64,000 nucleotides of DNA from JAJVID01 sp050247435 (GTDB lineage: Bacteria; Acidobacteriota; Blastocatellia; RBC074). The position numbers and the translations under genes are program-made. The stretch's first letter is position 1. Each line of letters starts with the position of its first letter. Where the stretch lies: assembly GCA_050247435.1 (NCBI GenBank), contig JBFWUF010000017.1:62001-126000 (forward strand), in the 5' to 3' direction. The notes beneath the pieces were generated by a model, which saw nothing but the letters and a program-made list of their open reading frames with translations, did not search any database and had not been told where the DNA came from. Positions 45,613 through 54,932 of the stretch are shown one piece after another.

Positions 45613-48600
45613 ATGAAATCAACTGTAGCGTCAGAGACTCCGCCGAATCCGCGTCCGCGCCGGTTCAAATATCTCTTCATCGCAATTGCGGGCGCCGCTC
45701 TGCTCATCACGATTCTTGCGCTCGGCGGCTGGATTTACATTCGATCCGAAAATTTCAACCGCTACGTCGCGGGAGAAATCAAGGCCACGCTCCGCGAATA
45801 CGGCTTGCGCGCGGAGATCGGGAGCTTCGGCATAAGCTGGGACACGCAAACGGCGAGGCTCCGCGATCTGAAAATTTACAACGAGCAAACGGGACAACTC
45901 GTGGCCACGGTCAAAAGCGCCGACACACGGGCCGAAGTCCGCGACCTTTACGCGCTGAAGCTGAGCCGCGAGATCGTCATCAAAAATATCGAAGTCGAAG
46001 GCGTTGATCTTTACTACGAAATTGACCGGCAGGGGCGGACGAATCTGGACGGCGCGCATTACGCGCCGTCGAAATCGAACGCGATCACTTTCGACACGAC
46101 TCGCCTACTTGCAAGGCTCAACGGCGGCGCGATCCATTTCAAAGACCTTTCGCGCAGCATCGAAGCGGACGTTCAGGATTTGCAGGCGACCGCTCAGCCG
46201 CAAAATCAGAACACGATCAGCTTGCGAATCAACAGCGGCAAGGGCCGCGTCAATCACGAAGGCCGCGAGAACGCGATCAGCAAGATTGACCTGACCGCGC
46301 GTGTTTCGGGAAGCAGCGCGGAGATTGAAAGCCTGAAGATCGAATCGAACGCGGCGGACGTGAAAGCGAAAGGCCAAATCAAAAATTGGCTGGAAGACTG
46401 GGCCGCGCTTCGTTACGGTTTCGATTTCGATTCGCGCGTGAAGCTCGGCGAAGCGTCGCGCGTCTTCGCTCCGAACGCGGCAATCAAAGGCTCAGCCGCG
46501 ATCAATGGCCGCATTGACGGCGAAGGCGCGAATTACGCGATCAAAGGCAGCGCCGCTTCTGATGACGCGACGATCAGGAACATCAGGCTGTCCGGTTTGC
46601 AGATTCCCTTCTCCGGCAAGGGCAAAAGCGGTCAGATCAACTTTGCGAGCAACCAGATTCGCGCGCAATCGGCTACGGTTGGCAACGTCAGGCTCAGCTC
46701 AATCACCGTCAACGAACTGAAAGGCGAATACAGCGGCGGAGCCTCGATCATCACCGCGCCTTCCGTCAACGTGGCCGTGATCGAATGGCCGGATAGCAAA
46801 CTCGGCGATCTTCTGCTCAGCGATCTGAACGCGAAGATCAACCGCGCGAATTACGAAGTCAAAGCCGCCGCCACGCTCGCCAGCGGCGAGATCAGCAAGG
46901 CGCAATTCAACGGCGCTTCGGCGAATGCCACATTCGACAACGCGGCGCTCACCATCAGCGACATCAAGGCCGCGCTTTTCAACGGAGCAGTGACGGGCGA
47001 ATACGTTCTGCCTCTGGCGCCCGGCGCGGCTCAGAAAGTGAAGGCCAGCTTCGCCGATGTCGAGACGAAATCAGCCTCGGCGATCTTCAACGCTAAAGAT
47101 CTTCCGATCTCAGGCAAGGTCAGTGGCGAGGTTGATCTGAGCTTCGTTGGCTCAAACCTACGCACGCTCACCGGAGCCATCACGACTCATTTCGACGGCA
47201 AATCGGGCGAGACTTCCGACACACCGCCAATCAGCGGCGACGTGAAGATCACAGCCGTCAACGGCGTCTTCAACTTCGATCAACTGAAACTCGGGACGGA
47301 AGCTTCGACGCTGGCCGCCGCTGGCAGCCTCTCGGTTGACGGCGATTCCGATCTGCAAGTCTCGCTCAATTCGACTTCCGCCGAACAGATGATTCAGATC
47401 GCCCGCGGCTTCGAGGCCGCGCGGCCCTACATCGAGCAGTACGAGCCGCAGATCATCGGCGCTTTCAAATTTGAAGGCCGCGTCACCGGGCCAATCGAGA
47501 AAGCTGTGATCGAGGGCGACGTGAACGCCGAAACCGTCGGCTTGCGCGACGCCATTTTGGGATCGTTCACGGGACACGTCTTAGTTTCGGCGGCGGAGGC
47601 GCGTGTTGAAAAAGGATTGATCACCGCGTCCGACAGCGGTTGGGTGAAGTTTGATCTTGCTTCGCCGCTCGACAAAAACGCGAATACGGGCAGGCTCGAC
47701 GCGACGCTCGACCGGATGAGCCTGGAAACGATTCTTGCGGCGTCAGGTTCGCCGAGCGCGAATCAATTCATCACTGGCGGCATCTCCGGCGAAGTTCATC
47801 TGACCGGCTTGCCCGCATCGTTCAATGGCGCGGCGACACTCAGCCTCGTTGACGGCAAGATCGCTGATCGGGAGGCGCAACTGGCCGCCGCGAGCTTGAA
47901 GTTCGAGGGCAGGAACGCGCTGCTCGAACGGCTGGAAGTTCAGACGCCGCAAAGCCACCTGACCGCGAGCGGCTCGATGAACCTTGAAGATTATTCGTTC
48001 AATGCCGGTGGCAAAGCCGACCGGATTTCGCTCGGCAATCTGGCCGAGGCTTTTGAATTGAAAGAGACGCGCGTCGAAGGCACAGCCGACGCCGAGTTCA
48101 GGATCAGCGGCAAGGTGATCACCGGCAAGCAGCCCGACCTCGACTGGGAGAGCTTGAAAGTCGAGCTCTCCGCGCACGGCCGCGGCGTGAAGGTCAACGG
48201 ACGCGACGCGGGCGAATTGAAGCTGACCGCCAACACCAGCCCCGGCGGACGCATTGACGCCGAATTGCTCACGGGCATTCTGGCCGCGAACGGCAACGCC
48301 GAATCGCCGCGCAAACCCGATCTGATCAAAGCCAGCGTTGAGATGCGCGCGCCGGGCCGCCCCATCACGATTGACTGCAATCTGGCCAGCGTGGAGATCG
48401 CGCCGCTCGTTGACGCTTTCGCGCCCGAATTGAATTCGATGGTCACGGGCGCGATCACGGGCAGTTTGCGAATCGAGGGGCCGACAGCCGGCGCAAACGG
48501 CGAACCGGTGTTTGATCGTCTGCGCGGAAGTTTGATGTTGATGGATGTCGCGCTGCTGGCCGCCGACAATCCGGTGAAGGTCGAGACGCCCGCGATGATC

Positions 48601-51600
48601 ACGCTCGAAGGCTCGCAGATCACGATTCCGAACGTGCGGGTCACTGGCGAGGGCGTCAATCTCAATTTCGGCGGAGCGATTGGCCTGCGCGACAAATCGG
48701 CGATGAATTTTTTGCTCGGCGGTTCAGTCAGTCTTGATCGTCTGCCGACTGGCGCCGACGGTCTTGTTCTTTTCGGATCGGCGGCGATTGACGCGCGGCT
48801 GACCGGGACCTTTGACGAGCCGAAGCTGAATGGCAGAGTTGACGTGAACGGGTTCGGGCTTTCGACCAGCGACCTGCCGATCTTCATCTCGAACGGCAAT
48901 GGCCGCTTCACGCTGGCGGGCGATCAGATCAAACTCGAAAAATTCACCGCCGACGCCAATGATGGGCGCGTCGAAGCCGACGGCCTGGCGAAGCTCGACA
49001 AGCTGCGCCCGAAAGAGTGGCGGTACAACATCAAAGCCAGCAATGCCGTGATCGTCTACCAGGAGATCACTGCGACGATCAACGGCGCGCTGACGCTCAA
49101 CGGCGCGCCGCAGGGGCAGACGCTCGCGGGCCAGATCACGATCCCGCAGGCCGAATACGTTCCGAGCATTGATATTGACAACCTGGCGCTGGGCAACGGC
49201 GCCAACCTGGCGCTCGGAGCGTTTTCAGGGCCGGCGCCGGGAACGTCTCAACTCAAGATTCCAACAATCAATTTGAACGTGCGCGTCGAAGCGCGCGACT
49301 CACTGATCGTTCAAAACGATCAGATCAACACCATCGGCAGCGCGATCCTGACGCTGACCGGGCCGATCACGAACCCCGATCCGAACGGGTTGATCACGCT
49401 GGATGGCGGCACGTGGCGTTTTCGCGGGCAGCGGTACGAGATCATCACCGGCTCGCTCGAGCTTCCGCCGACGGGCAGTTCGGCCCCGCTGCTGAACCTG
49501 CTGGCCGAAAGCGATTTCAGCGGCTACCGCGTCAACATCGGTCTGGTCGGCCCGATTGACGACCTGGACCTGACGATGCGTTCTGAACCGCAATTGACAC
49601 GCGACGAGATTTTGTCGCTGATCACGACGGGGCGCACCGAGGCGGCGGCGCTGGGCAGCCAGGACCCGCTCCGTTCGGGCGTGGGCGCGGCGGCTTCGCT
49701 GATCTCCTCGGGATTGATCTCGCGCCCGACCGAGCAGTTGCTGGGCATCAGCCGGTTTCAGATTGATCCGATCATCCGCCCGAACACCAACCCGGCGGCG
49801 CGATTGACCGTCGGCGAGCAGGTTTCGCGCAATCTCTATCTGAGCTATTCGACGAACCTCGCCACCGAGCAGGATCAAACCGCGCTGGCCGAATACACGC
49901 TGTCCAATCGCTTCTCGACACTGGCGACTTACACGCAGGGCGGCAGCGCGTCCCGGCAGGGTCTGCGCGAAGGCGCGTTCACGATTGAGTTGCGAGGACG
50001 CCAGCGATTCTCGCTCGGATTCAAACCCGAACAGACTTCGGCGCCCGGCGCGCCTACAGATTCGTTGACGCGCATTGTTCGCCCGAAACTCCCCGCAGCG
50101 CAGGTCAAAGTCAGCGAGATTCAGGATTTCAAGCTGAGCCAAAACAGGATGCGCGAGTTGTTGCCGGTGATGACTCAGGGCTTCAGCCGCTCGTTGATGC
50201 GATTGGGCGAGCGGCGATTGAAAGAGCATCTGCAGGAAGCCGGTTATTTCTTCGCCGAGGTCAAGGCGCGCTGCGAACCGGAAAATTGCGAGGGCGAAAA
50301 CCTGCGGGTCTTTTACGACGTCGAGCCGAACGTGATCTACGATCTGAAAGAGATTCGCATCGAGGGCACGGACATCATCAAGCTGAAAGACATCGCTGAC
50401 GAGTTGCAATCGCAGCCGGCGAGCGCCGCCGGAGACGTGCCGTTTCTGAAAGACCTGCCGGTCGTCGGCGGTTACGCGCGCGGGCTGACCAGCGGCGACC
50501 GGCTGAACAGCGATCAGGAGATGATCCGCCGCAAGCTGGTTGACATTGGTTATCGCAACGCGCGCGTAAAATCGCGGCTGGCGTTGAAACCAGAAAACGA
50601 CGATCTGATCGTGATCTTCGACGTTGAAACGGGCGACCAGTCGGAGATCGCCAGCGTCAATCTACGCGGCAACCTCACCGCGCAAACATCGGAATTGATG
50701 GCGGTGGTTCCGGTTCAATCCGGCGAGGCGTTTTCATATTCCCGCGCGCGAATCGGCGCGCAGCAAATCAAACTGCTATACGCCCAGCGCGGTTTTCTGG
50801 AAGTGGTCGTGGAACCGGAATTCATCGAACTCGGCGGCGAGCGTGTGGGGCTGGTTTACAACATCAACGAAGGCGCGCGCGCCGTCGTCACCCAGATCGA
50901 GATCAACGGAACAACCAAAACCGGCAAGGGCTGGGTGCGGCGCTATTTCGATTTCAAGCCGGGCGAGATTCTGACACCCGCCAGGATTCGCCAGACGCAG
51001 CGCGATCTTTACGCGACCAACGCGTTCCGCGAAGTCAGCGTGCGCGCCGCGCCTCTGGGCGGTGACGACGGCTCGGCGCACAAGGTGTCAATCAACCTGA
51101 CCGAAGCCAAGCCGCTGCTGTTCGTTTACGGTTTGGGTTATTCGACCGACGACGGCGCGCGCGGATTGGCCGAGATCGCAAACACCAATCTGGGCGGCTC
51201 ACTCGATTCGCTCAGCCTGCGTTTGCGCGCGAGCCGCCGCGAACAATTCTCGCAACTTTCGTTCACCGACCTTCGACCCTTCGGCTACAAACTGCCGACG
51301 ACGATCTCGGTCTTCCACAACCGCACCAACAACCTGCGCCCGTTCGTGCGCCGCCGGCTGGTTGACGGCAAGGAGGAGAACGTCGAAAGCAGTTCGTTCG
51401 GGCTGGAACGCTTTGCTGCGTTCATTCAAACCGAGCGCAAGTTGAACGAGCGGACTTCGTTGCGCTTCCGTTACAACCTCGAGCGCGCCCGGCTCTTCGA
51501 CCTGGAAGACATTCCTGAAACCGCTGTCACGCGCAACGAACGTTTGATCCGGCTGGGAATGTTTTCAGTGGGCATTTCGCGCGACACGCGCGACAACGTG

Positions 51601-52266
51601 CTCAACCCGTCCAAAGGGCAACTGGTCAGCGCTGATCATTCAATCGCAGCGCGGATGTTCGGCGGGACGGAATCGTTCAACAAATTCTTCGCCACCTACC
51701 AGCGATATAAAACTCTCGATCAGTTCATGCCGCTGCTGGGATCGACGACGCTGGCGTTTTCGGCGCGCATCGGCCTGGCCTCGACTTCGCGCAAGGCCGA
51801 TTGCAATGGCGACGGCGTGGTCGGCCCGGACGAGCGATGCCTGCCGATCAGCGAAAGATTCTTTTCGGGGGGTGCGACGAACCTGCGCGGGTTCAAATTT
51901 GAGACCGCCGGGCCACAGATTATTCTGGAGCCACGCCCTGACAAACCCGGCGAATTGCCGACGCTCGTGCCGTCGGGCGGCGACGCGCTTGCAATCTTCA
52001 ACTTCGAGATGCGTTATCCGCTCAGCAGCCGGTTGCGGCTCGTGCCGTTTTACGATTTAGGCAATGTTTTCCGCCGTGTCAGCGATTTCAGATTCAGCCG
52101 GATGACCAACACGGTCGGAATCGGATTGCGGATCAATACGCCGCTCGGGCCGGTCGGAGTTGATTACGGATTCCTGATTGATCCGCCCACATTCACCACG
52201 GCCTCCGGCGCCGCCTTGCGTCAACCACGCGGAGCGATTCATATTAGGTTCGGACAAACGTTCTAG
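45613..52266 (+). CDS. TamB-BamA fusion: AsmA/TamB-like protein continuing into POTRA and Omp85 barrel
   Basis: A 2217-residue protein. An N-terminal membrane anchor lies at about 20-43 (YLFIAIAGAALLITILALGG). A long repetitive beta-rich AsmA/TamB region runs to about 1480 and ends in the conserved DUF490 part ('LITLDGGTWRFRGQRYEIIT', 'PQLTRDEILSLITTGRTEAA', 'GISRFQIDPIIRP'). About four POTRA-like units follow at 1500-1835 ('YDLKEIRIEGTDIIKLKDIA', 'VETGDQSEIASVNLRGNLTA'). From about 1836 there is an Omp85 barrel with 'FVYGLGYSTDDGARGLAEI', the loop motif R2092-G2093-F2094 and a C-terminal F (HIRFGQTF). TamB and TamA/BamA normally are separate proteins that cooperate in outer-membrane assembly or lipid transport; here one chain would span from inner membrane to outer membrane. 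No frameshift is involved. Confidence 0.92.
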   Translation: MKSTVASETPPNPRPRRFKYLFIAIAGAALLITILALGGWIYIRSENFNRYVAGEIKATLREYGLRAEIGSFGISWDTQTARLRDLKIYNEQTGQLVATVKSADTRAEVRDLYALKLSREIVIKNIEVEGVDLYYEIDRQGRTNLDGAHYAPSKSNAITFDTTRLLARLNGGAIHFKDLSRSIEADVQDLQATAQPQNQNTISLRINSGKGRVNHEGRENAISKIDLTARVSGSSAEIESLKIESNAADVKAKGQIKNWLEDWAALRYGFDFDSRVKLGEASRVFAPNAAIKGSAAINGRIDGEGANYAIKGSAASDDATIRNIRLSGLQIPFSGKGKSGQINFASNQIRAQSATVGNVRLSSITVNELKGEYSGGASIITAPSVNVAVIEWPDSKLGDLLLSDLNAKINRANYEVKAAATLASGEISKAQFNGASANATFDNAALTISDIKAALFNGAVTGEYVLPLAPGAAQKVKASFADVETKSASAIFNAKDLPISGKVSGEVDLSFVGSNLRTLTGAITTHFDGKSGETSDTPPISGDVKITAVNGVFNFDQLKLGTEASTLAAAGSLSVDGDSDLQVSLNSTSAEQMIQIARGFEAARPYIEQYEPQIIGAFKFEGRVTGPIEKAVIEGDVNAETVGLRDAILGSFTGHVLVSAAEARVEKGLITASDSGWVKFDLASPLDKNANTGRLDATLDRMSLETILAASGSPSANQFITGGISGEVHLTGLPASFNGAATLSLVDGKIADREAQLAAASLKFEGRNALLERLEVQTPQSHLTASGSMNLEDYSFNAGGKADRISLGNLAEAFELKETRVEGTADAEFRISGKVITGKQPDLDWESLKVELSAHGRGVKVNGRDAGELKLTANTSPGGRIDAELLTGILAANGNAESPRKPDLIKASVEMRAPGRPITIDCNLASVEIAPLVDAFAPELNSMVTGAITGSLRIEGPTAGANGEPVFDRLRGSLMLMDVALLAADNPVKVETPAMITLEGSQITIPNVRVTGEGVNLNFGGAIGLRDKSAMNFLLGGSVSLDRLPTGADGLVLFGSAAIDARLTGTFDEPKLNGRVDVNGFGLSTSDLPIFISNGNGRFTLAGDQIKLEKFTADANDGRVEADGLAKLDKLRPKEWRYNIKASNAVIVYQEITATINGALTLNGAPQGQTLAGQITIPQAEYVPSIDIDNLALGNGANLALGAFSGPAPGTSQLKIPTINLNVRVEARDSLIVQNDQINTIGSAILTLTGPITNPDPNGLITLDGGTWRFRGQRYEIITGSLELPPTGSSAPLLNLLAESDFSGYRVNIGLVGPIDDLDLTMRSEPQLTRDEILSLITTGRTEAAALGSQDPLRSGVGAAASLISSGLISRPTEQLLGISRFQIDPIIRPNTNPAARLTVGEQVSRNLYLSYSTNLATEQDQTALAEYTLSNRFSTLATYTQGGSASRQGLREGAFTIELRGRQRFSLGFKPEQTSAPGAPTDSLTRIVRPKLPAAQVKVSEIQDFKLSQNRMRELLPVMTQGFSRSLMRLGERRLKEHLQEAGYFFAEVKARCEPENCEGENLRVFYDVEPNVIYDLKEIRIEGTDIIKLKDIADELQSQPASAAGDVPFLKDLPVVGGYARGLTSGDRLNSDQEMIRRKLVDIGYRNARVKSRLALKPENDDLIVIFDVETGDQSEIASVNLRGNLTAQTSELMAVVPVQSGEAFSYSRARIGAQQIKLLYAQRGFLEVVVEPEFIELGGERVGLVYNINEGARAVVTQIEINGTTKTGKGWVRRYFDFKPGEILTPARIRQTQRDLYATNAFREVSVRAAPLGGDDGSAHKVSINLTEAKPLLFVYGLGYSTDDGARGLAEIANTNLGGSLDSLSLRLRASRREQFSQLSFTDLRPFGYKLPTTISVFHNRTNNLRPFVRRRLVDGKEENVESSSFGLERFAAFIQTERKLNERTSLRFRYNLERARLFDLEDIPETAVTRNERLIRLGMFSVGISRDTRDNVLNPSKGQLVSADHSIAARMFGGTESFNKFFATYQRYKTLDQFMPLLGSTTLAFSARIGLASTSRKADCNGDGVVGPDERCLPISERFFSGGATNLRGFKFETAGPQIILEPRPDKPGELPTLVPSGGDALAIFNFEMRYPLSSRLRLVPFYDLGNVFRRVSDFRFSRMTNTVGIGLRINTPLGPVGVDYGFLIDPPTFTTASGAALRQPRGAIHIRFGQTF

Positions 52267-52329
52267 GGGTGGTTAGTGGCTGGTGGCTGGCATCCGCAAC
52301 GCAGCCAATCACCAGCCACCAACCACCCT
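52266..52329. repeat. Inverted repeat of GGTGGTTGG-type units (21/25)
   Basis: Arms 52266-52290 and 52305-52329 around a 14-base loop. The left arm starts at the last base of the TamB-BamA stop codon and the right arm ends 16 bases before the next ATG. It is related in sequence to the repeat at 53531. Confidence 0.8.
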
Positions 52330-52345
52330 GCAAAGGAGAAGCCCC

Positions 52346-52885
52346 ATGACCAAATACTGCACGCAATGCGGAACGCAGGTCGAGGAAACCGCCAGATTCT
52401 GTAAAAAGTGCGGAACCAGATTATTAACCACACAACCCGCCAGCGCTCCCACGGCCAACTATCAAACTCCCAATTACCAGCAACCGCCTAACTTCGGCTT
52501 TGGGCAAGGCCAGGTTCCTTATCAGCCGCCGTATCAATCTCCGGCGGCGCATGCCGATATGAAACCGAATATCGCGGGAATGCTCTGTTACCCACTGTCG
52601 CTCATTACCGGCATTCTTTTTCTCGTGCTCACGCCGTACAACAGAGACCGATTTGTCAGGTTTCACGCCTGGCAGTCAATCTTCTTTTTCGTCACGCTGG
52701 TGGTGTTGAGCATCGTCCTGCGTGTTTTTCCCCGGCCATTGGAAGGACTGTTTCTCTTCGCGCTTCAGTTGCTCGCCCTGGGCGGAACGGGATGGGCGAT
52801 GTACAAAGCCTATCACGGCGAAGAATTCAAACTGCCGCTGATCGGAGAGTGGGCCGAGAACCAGGCATCGAAGAACACGACGTGA
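52346..52885 (+). CDS. Zinc-ribbon membrane protein (DUF4870/Tic20-like)
   Basis: A 179-residue protein from ATG 52346 with an AAAGGAG site. The zinc ribbon C5-x2-C8 / C19-x2-C22 (YCTQCGTQVEETARFCKKCG) is at the N-terminus. A proline/glutamine/tyrosine-rich linker (about 30-75) follows, then three hydrophobic helices ('IAGMLCYPLSLITGILFLVL', 'FHAWQSIFFFVTLVVLSIVL', 'LEGLFLFALQLLALGGTGWA'). The 'RFHAWQSI' pattern is typical of DUF4870-like proteins. The function is unknown. Confidence 0.85.
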   Translation: MTKYCTQCGTQVEETARFCKKCGTRLLTTQPASAPTANYQTPNYQQPPNFGFGQGQVPYQPPYQSPAAHADMKPNIAGMLCYPLSLITGILFLVLTPYNRDRFVRFHAWQSIFFFVTLVVLSIVLRVFPRPLEGLFLFALQLLALGGTGWAMYKAYHGEEFKLPLIGEWAENQASKNTT

Positions 52886-53009
52886 TTCAAGGCGAATGCT
52901 GGAAACTCAATCGGGCCAGGCCGGATTTCAATGCGTTTGGTTTCGCAATCGTCAGGTGATATTTTATCGGCCTAGCGGCTCCCCGTACGATCAACAAACC
53001 GATCATTAA

Positions 53010-53531
53010 ATGCTGGGGAAGAGTTCAGTTATGTTGCCGATACCGATCTTCATTCTGCTTTTGTTTTTTGTTCCGGGCTACGCCCAACTACAGACGGACG
53101 ATCTGTTATTACCCGATCTGCTGAGCGAAACCGAAAAGCAGGCGATTTTGAAAGAGCGGAAACCGAAGCCGCATGTGGAAACCGTTCTCAAAGTCGCCGA
53201 AACCCGTATTAAAAACGCATCCCTGCTCGCGCAGGAGAATCAATTCCAAAATGCCGCGCAGGATTTGAGCGCTTTTTTAGCGCTGGTCATTTACGCTGAT
53301 ACTTACACGCGCAAATTGCCCGCCGAGAAAAATAAAGACCGCAATCATTGCCTTAAACGGATCGAGCAGGCGATCTTCAAACAAACGCGCAACCTGGAAT
53401 CGGCTACGCGCGCGTTGCCGATGGAAGCCCGTGAGATGGTCGAATCCAGTCTCGGCGAAGTTAAAAAAATCCGCCTGCGCGCAATTAATGATCTGCTGGG
53501 AGGCGGGCAGGTGATCAATTCGTCGAATTAG
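53010..53531 (+). CDS. Exported helical protein of unknown function
   Basis: Up to 173 residues; the internal ATG at 53031 gives a neater signal peptide (MLPIPIFILLLFFVPGYAQ). I do not recognise a family. The mature part is charged and mainly helical ('SETEKQAILKERKPKPHVE', 'VAETRIKNASLLAQENQFQN', 'ALPMEAREMVESSLGEVKKI'), suggesting a periplasmic helical bundle. It is separated from corA by an inverted repeat. Confidence 0.7.
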   Translation: MLGKSSVMLPIPIFILLLFFVPGYAQLQTDDLLLPDLLSETEKQAILKERKPKPHVETVLKVAETRIKNASLLAQENQFQNAAQDLSAFLALVIYADTYTRKLPAEKNKDRNHCLKRIEQAIFKQTRNLESATRALPMEAREMVESSLGEVKKIRLRAINDLLGGGQVINSSN

Positions 53532-53611
53532 TGGTTGGTGGCCGGTGGTTGGTTGACAGTCGTCGTATGGCAACCATCAATGCTGTCAGCCAACCACCGA
53601 CCACCAACCAC
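53531..53611. repeat. Inverted repeat of GTGGTTGGTGG type, 29-base arms (27/29)
   Basis: Arms 53531-53559 and 53583-53611 around a 23-base loop. It begins at the stop codon of the exported protein and ends five bases before the corA ATG, so the corA ribosome site would lie inside or next to the stem. Confidence 0.88.
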
Positions 53612-53615
53612 CAAA

Positions 53616-54584
53616 ATGATCAATACCCTCGTACTCGACCGATCATCAAAAACATTCACTCACGTCAACGATCCCGATCTCATCTCCGATCATTGCGCCC
53701 GGTCATCAGAGATCGTCTGGGTTGATGTCGCCGACCCGACCAGCAAGGATTTCGATGACCTTGCGCGCGAATTCGGCTTTCATCCGCTGGCCATCGAGGA
53801 TTGCCGCCACGAACACCAGCGTCCAAAAGTCGAAGAGTATCAGGGTTACTATTTCATCGTCCTTTACGAAGCCGAAATGCAACCTGGCTCCCAGTTGGAG
53901 TTGCGCGAATTGAACATCTTTCTCGGCCCCAACTACCTGGTCACCGTCCACAGCCAGCCGATACGCAACATCGAAAAAGCGCAACAGACCTGGCGGCGCT
54001 GGGCCGACGTGTCCGAGCGCAAAACGGGGTTGCCCGCTTACCTGTTGATGGACGCGATCGTTGACGATTACATGCCGATGCTCGACGATTTTTCAGACCG
54101 CCTGGACGAACTTGAAGAGAGGATATTCGAGAACTTTCAACCGGAAGCGCTCCACGATATTTTTAAGATCAGGAAGCAGTTGATCTTTTTGCGGCGCGCC
54201 GTGGTTCCCTTGCGCGATGTCTTCAACACGCTGCTGCGGCGCGAACAGCCGGTCTTTTCGCGCGAGACGATGATCTATTTTCATGACGTTTACGACCACC
54301 TGATCCGCGTGGCCGATTCGATTGACGCGCTGCGTGAAATCGTCGGCTCGGCGATGGACGCGTACTTGTCGGTTTCGGGCAACCGGATGAATTTCGCGAT
54401 GAAGCGGTTGACTTCGATCTCGGCGATCCTGATGTCGGTCACGCTGATTGCGGGGATTTACGGCATGAATTTCAACTTTATGCCGGAACTGGGCTGGCGT
54501 TACGGTTACATCGGCGCGCTCGCCTCAATGCTTATTGTCGGGCTGGCGCTATACTTTTACTTTCGTAAAATCAAATGGCTTTGA
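53616..54584 (+). CDS. corA: CorA-family magnesium/cobalt transporter
   Basis: A 322-residue divalent-cation channel. ATG 53616 (MINTLVLDRSSKTFTHVNDP) is used because upstream codons read through the palindromic repeat. The cytoplasmic alpha/beta domain includes 'FGFHPLAIEDCRHEHQRPKV' and 'YYFIVLYEAEM'. The long helix precedes two transmembrane helices, with the universal 'YGMNF' motif between them (about 295) and a basic C-terminus (RKIKWL). No classic ribosome site is visible, which may reflect insertion of the repeat. Confidence 0.93.
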   Translation: MINTLVLDRSSKTFTHVNDPDLISDHCARSSEIVWVDVADPTSKDFDDLAREFGFHPLAIEDCRHEHQRPKVEEYQGYYFIVLYEAEMQPGSQLELRELNIFLGPNYLVTVHSQPIRNIEKAQQTWRRWADVSERKTGLPAYLLMDAIVDDYMPMLDDFSDRLDELEERIFENFQPEALHDIFKIRKQLIFLRRAVVPLRDVFNTLLRREQPVFSRETMIYFHDVYDHLIRVADSIDALREIVGSAMDAYLSVSGNRMNFAMKRLTSISAILMSVTLIAGIYGMNFNFMPELGWRYGYIGALASMLIVGLALYFYFRKIKWL

Positions 54585-54898
54585 AACGGAAAAAACAATC
54601 CAGGAGCAGAAGGCGGCGTCTTTACCAGGCGGTGAAGGGCGGGCCGCTCAGGTTTAGGAAGAAGAAAGAGCCTGCCATCCCGATTTCGCCTGACGGCGCC
54701 ACGGCGCACAATACCCACACTGCGGGCATTCTGCGCCTGGAAGACGACAACTGGCGCCTGCCCGAAGCCCTGGCCGAAGCGGGCGAGACTGAAGAGAACG
54801 GCATGAGGCCGAGCAGTGTCGTAATCGTCATTACCTCCCTGGCAATCATCTTCATTACGATCATCGCGTGGTTTGTTTCCCAGATGCCGGAAAAGTGA
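54575..54898 (+). CDS. Small single-pass membrane protein overlapping corA
   Basis: A 107-residue product overlapping the end of corA by ten bases. The N-terminal 35 residues are strongly basic (MALKRKKQSRSRRRRLYQAV), the middle is acidic, and one helix sits near the C-terminus (SSVVIVITSLAIIFITIIAW, then FVSQMPEK). It is probably tail-anchored with the basic part in the cytoplasm. I do not recognise a family. The coupling suggests a role linked to CorA, but this is only positional. Confidence 0.6.
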   Translation: MALKRKKQSRSRRRRLYQAVKGGPLRFRKKKEPAIPISPDGATAHNTHTAGILRLEDDNWRLPEALAEAGETEENGMRPSSVVIVITSLAIIFITIIAWFVSQMPEK

Positions 54899-54932
54899 TC
54901 GCGGCGTGTACGCAATCGCAAACTGAAAGAAA

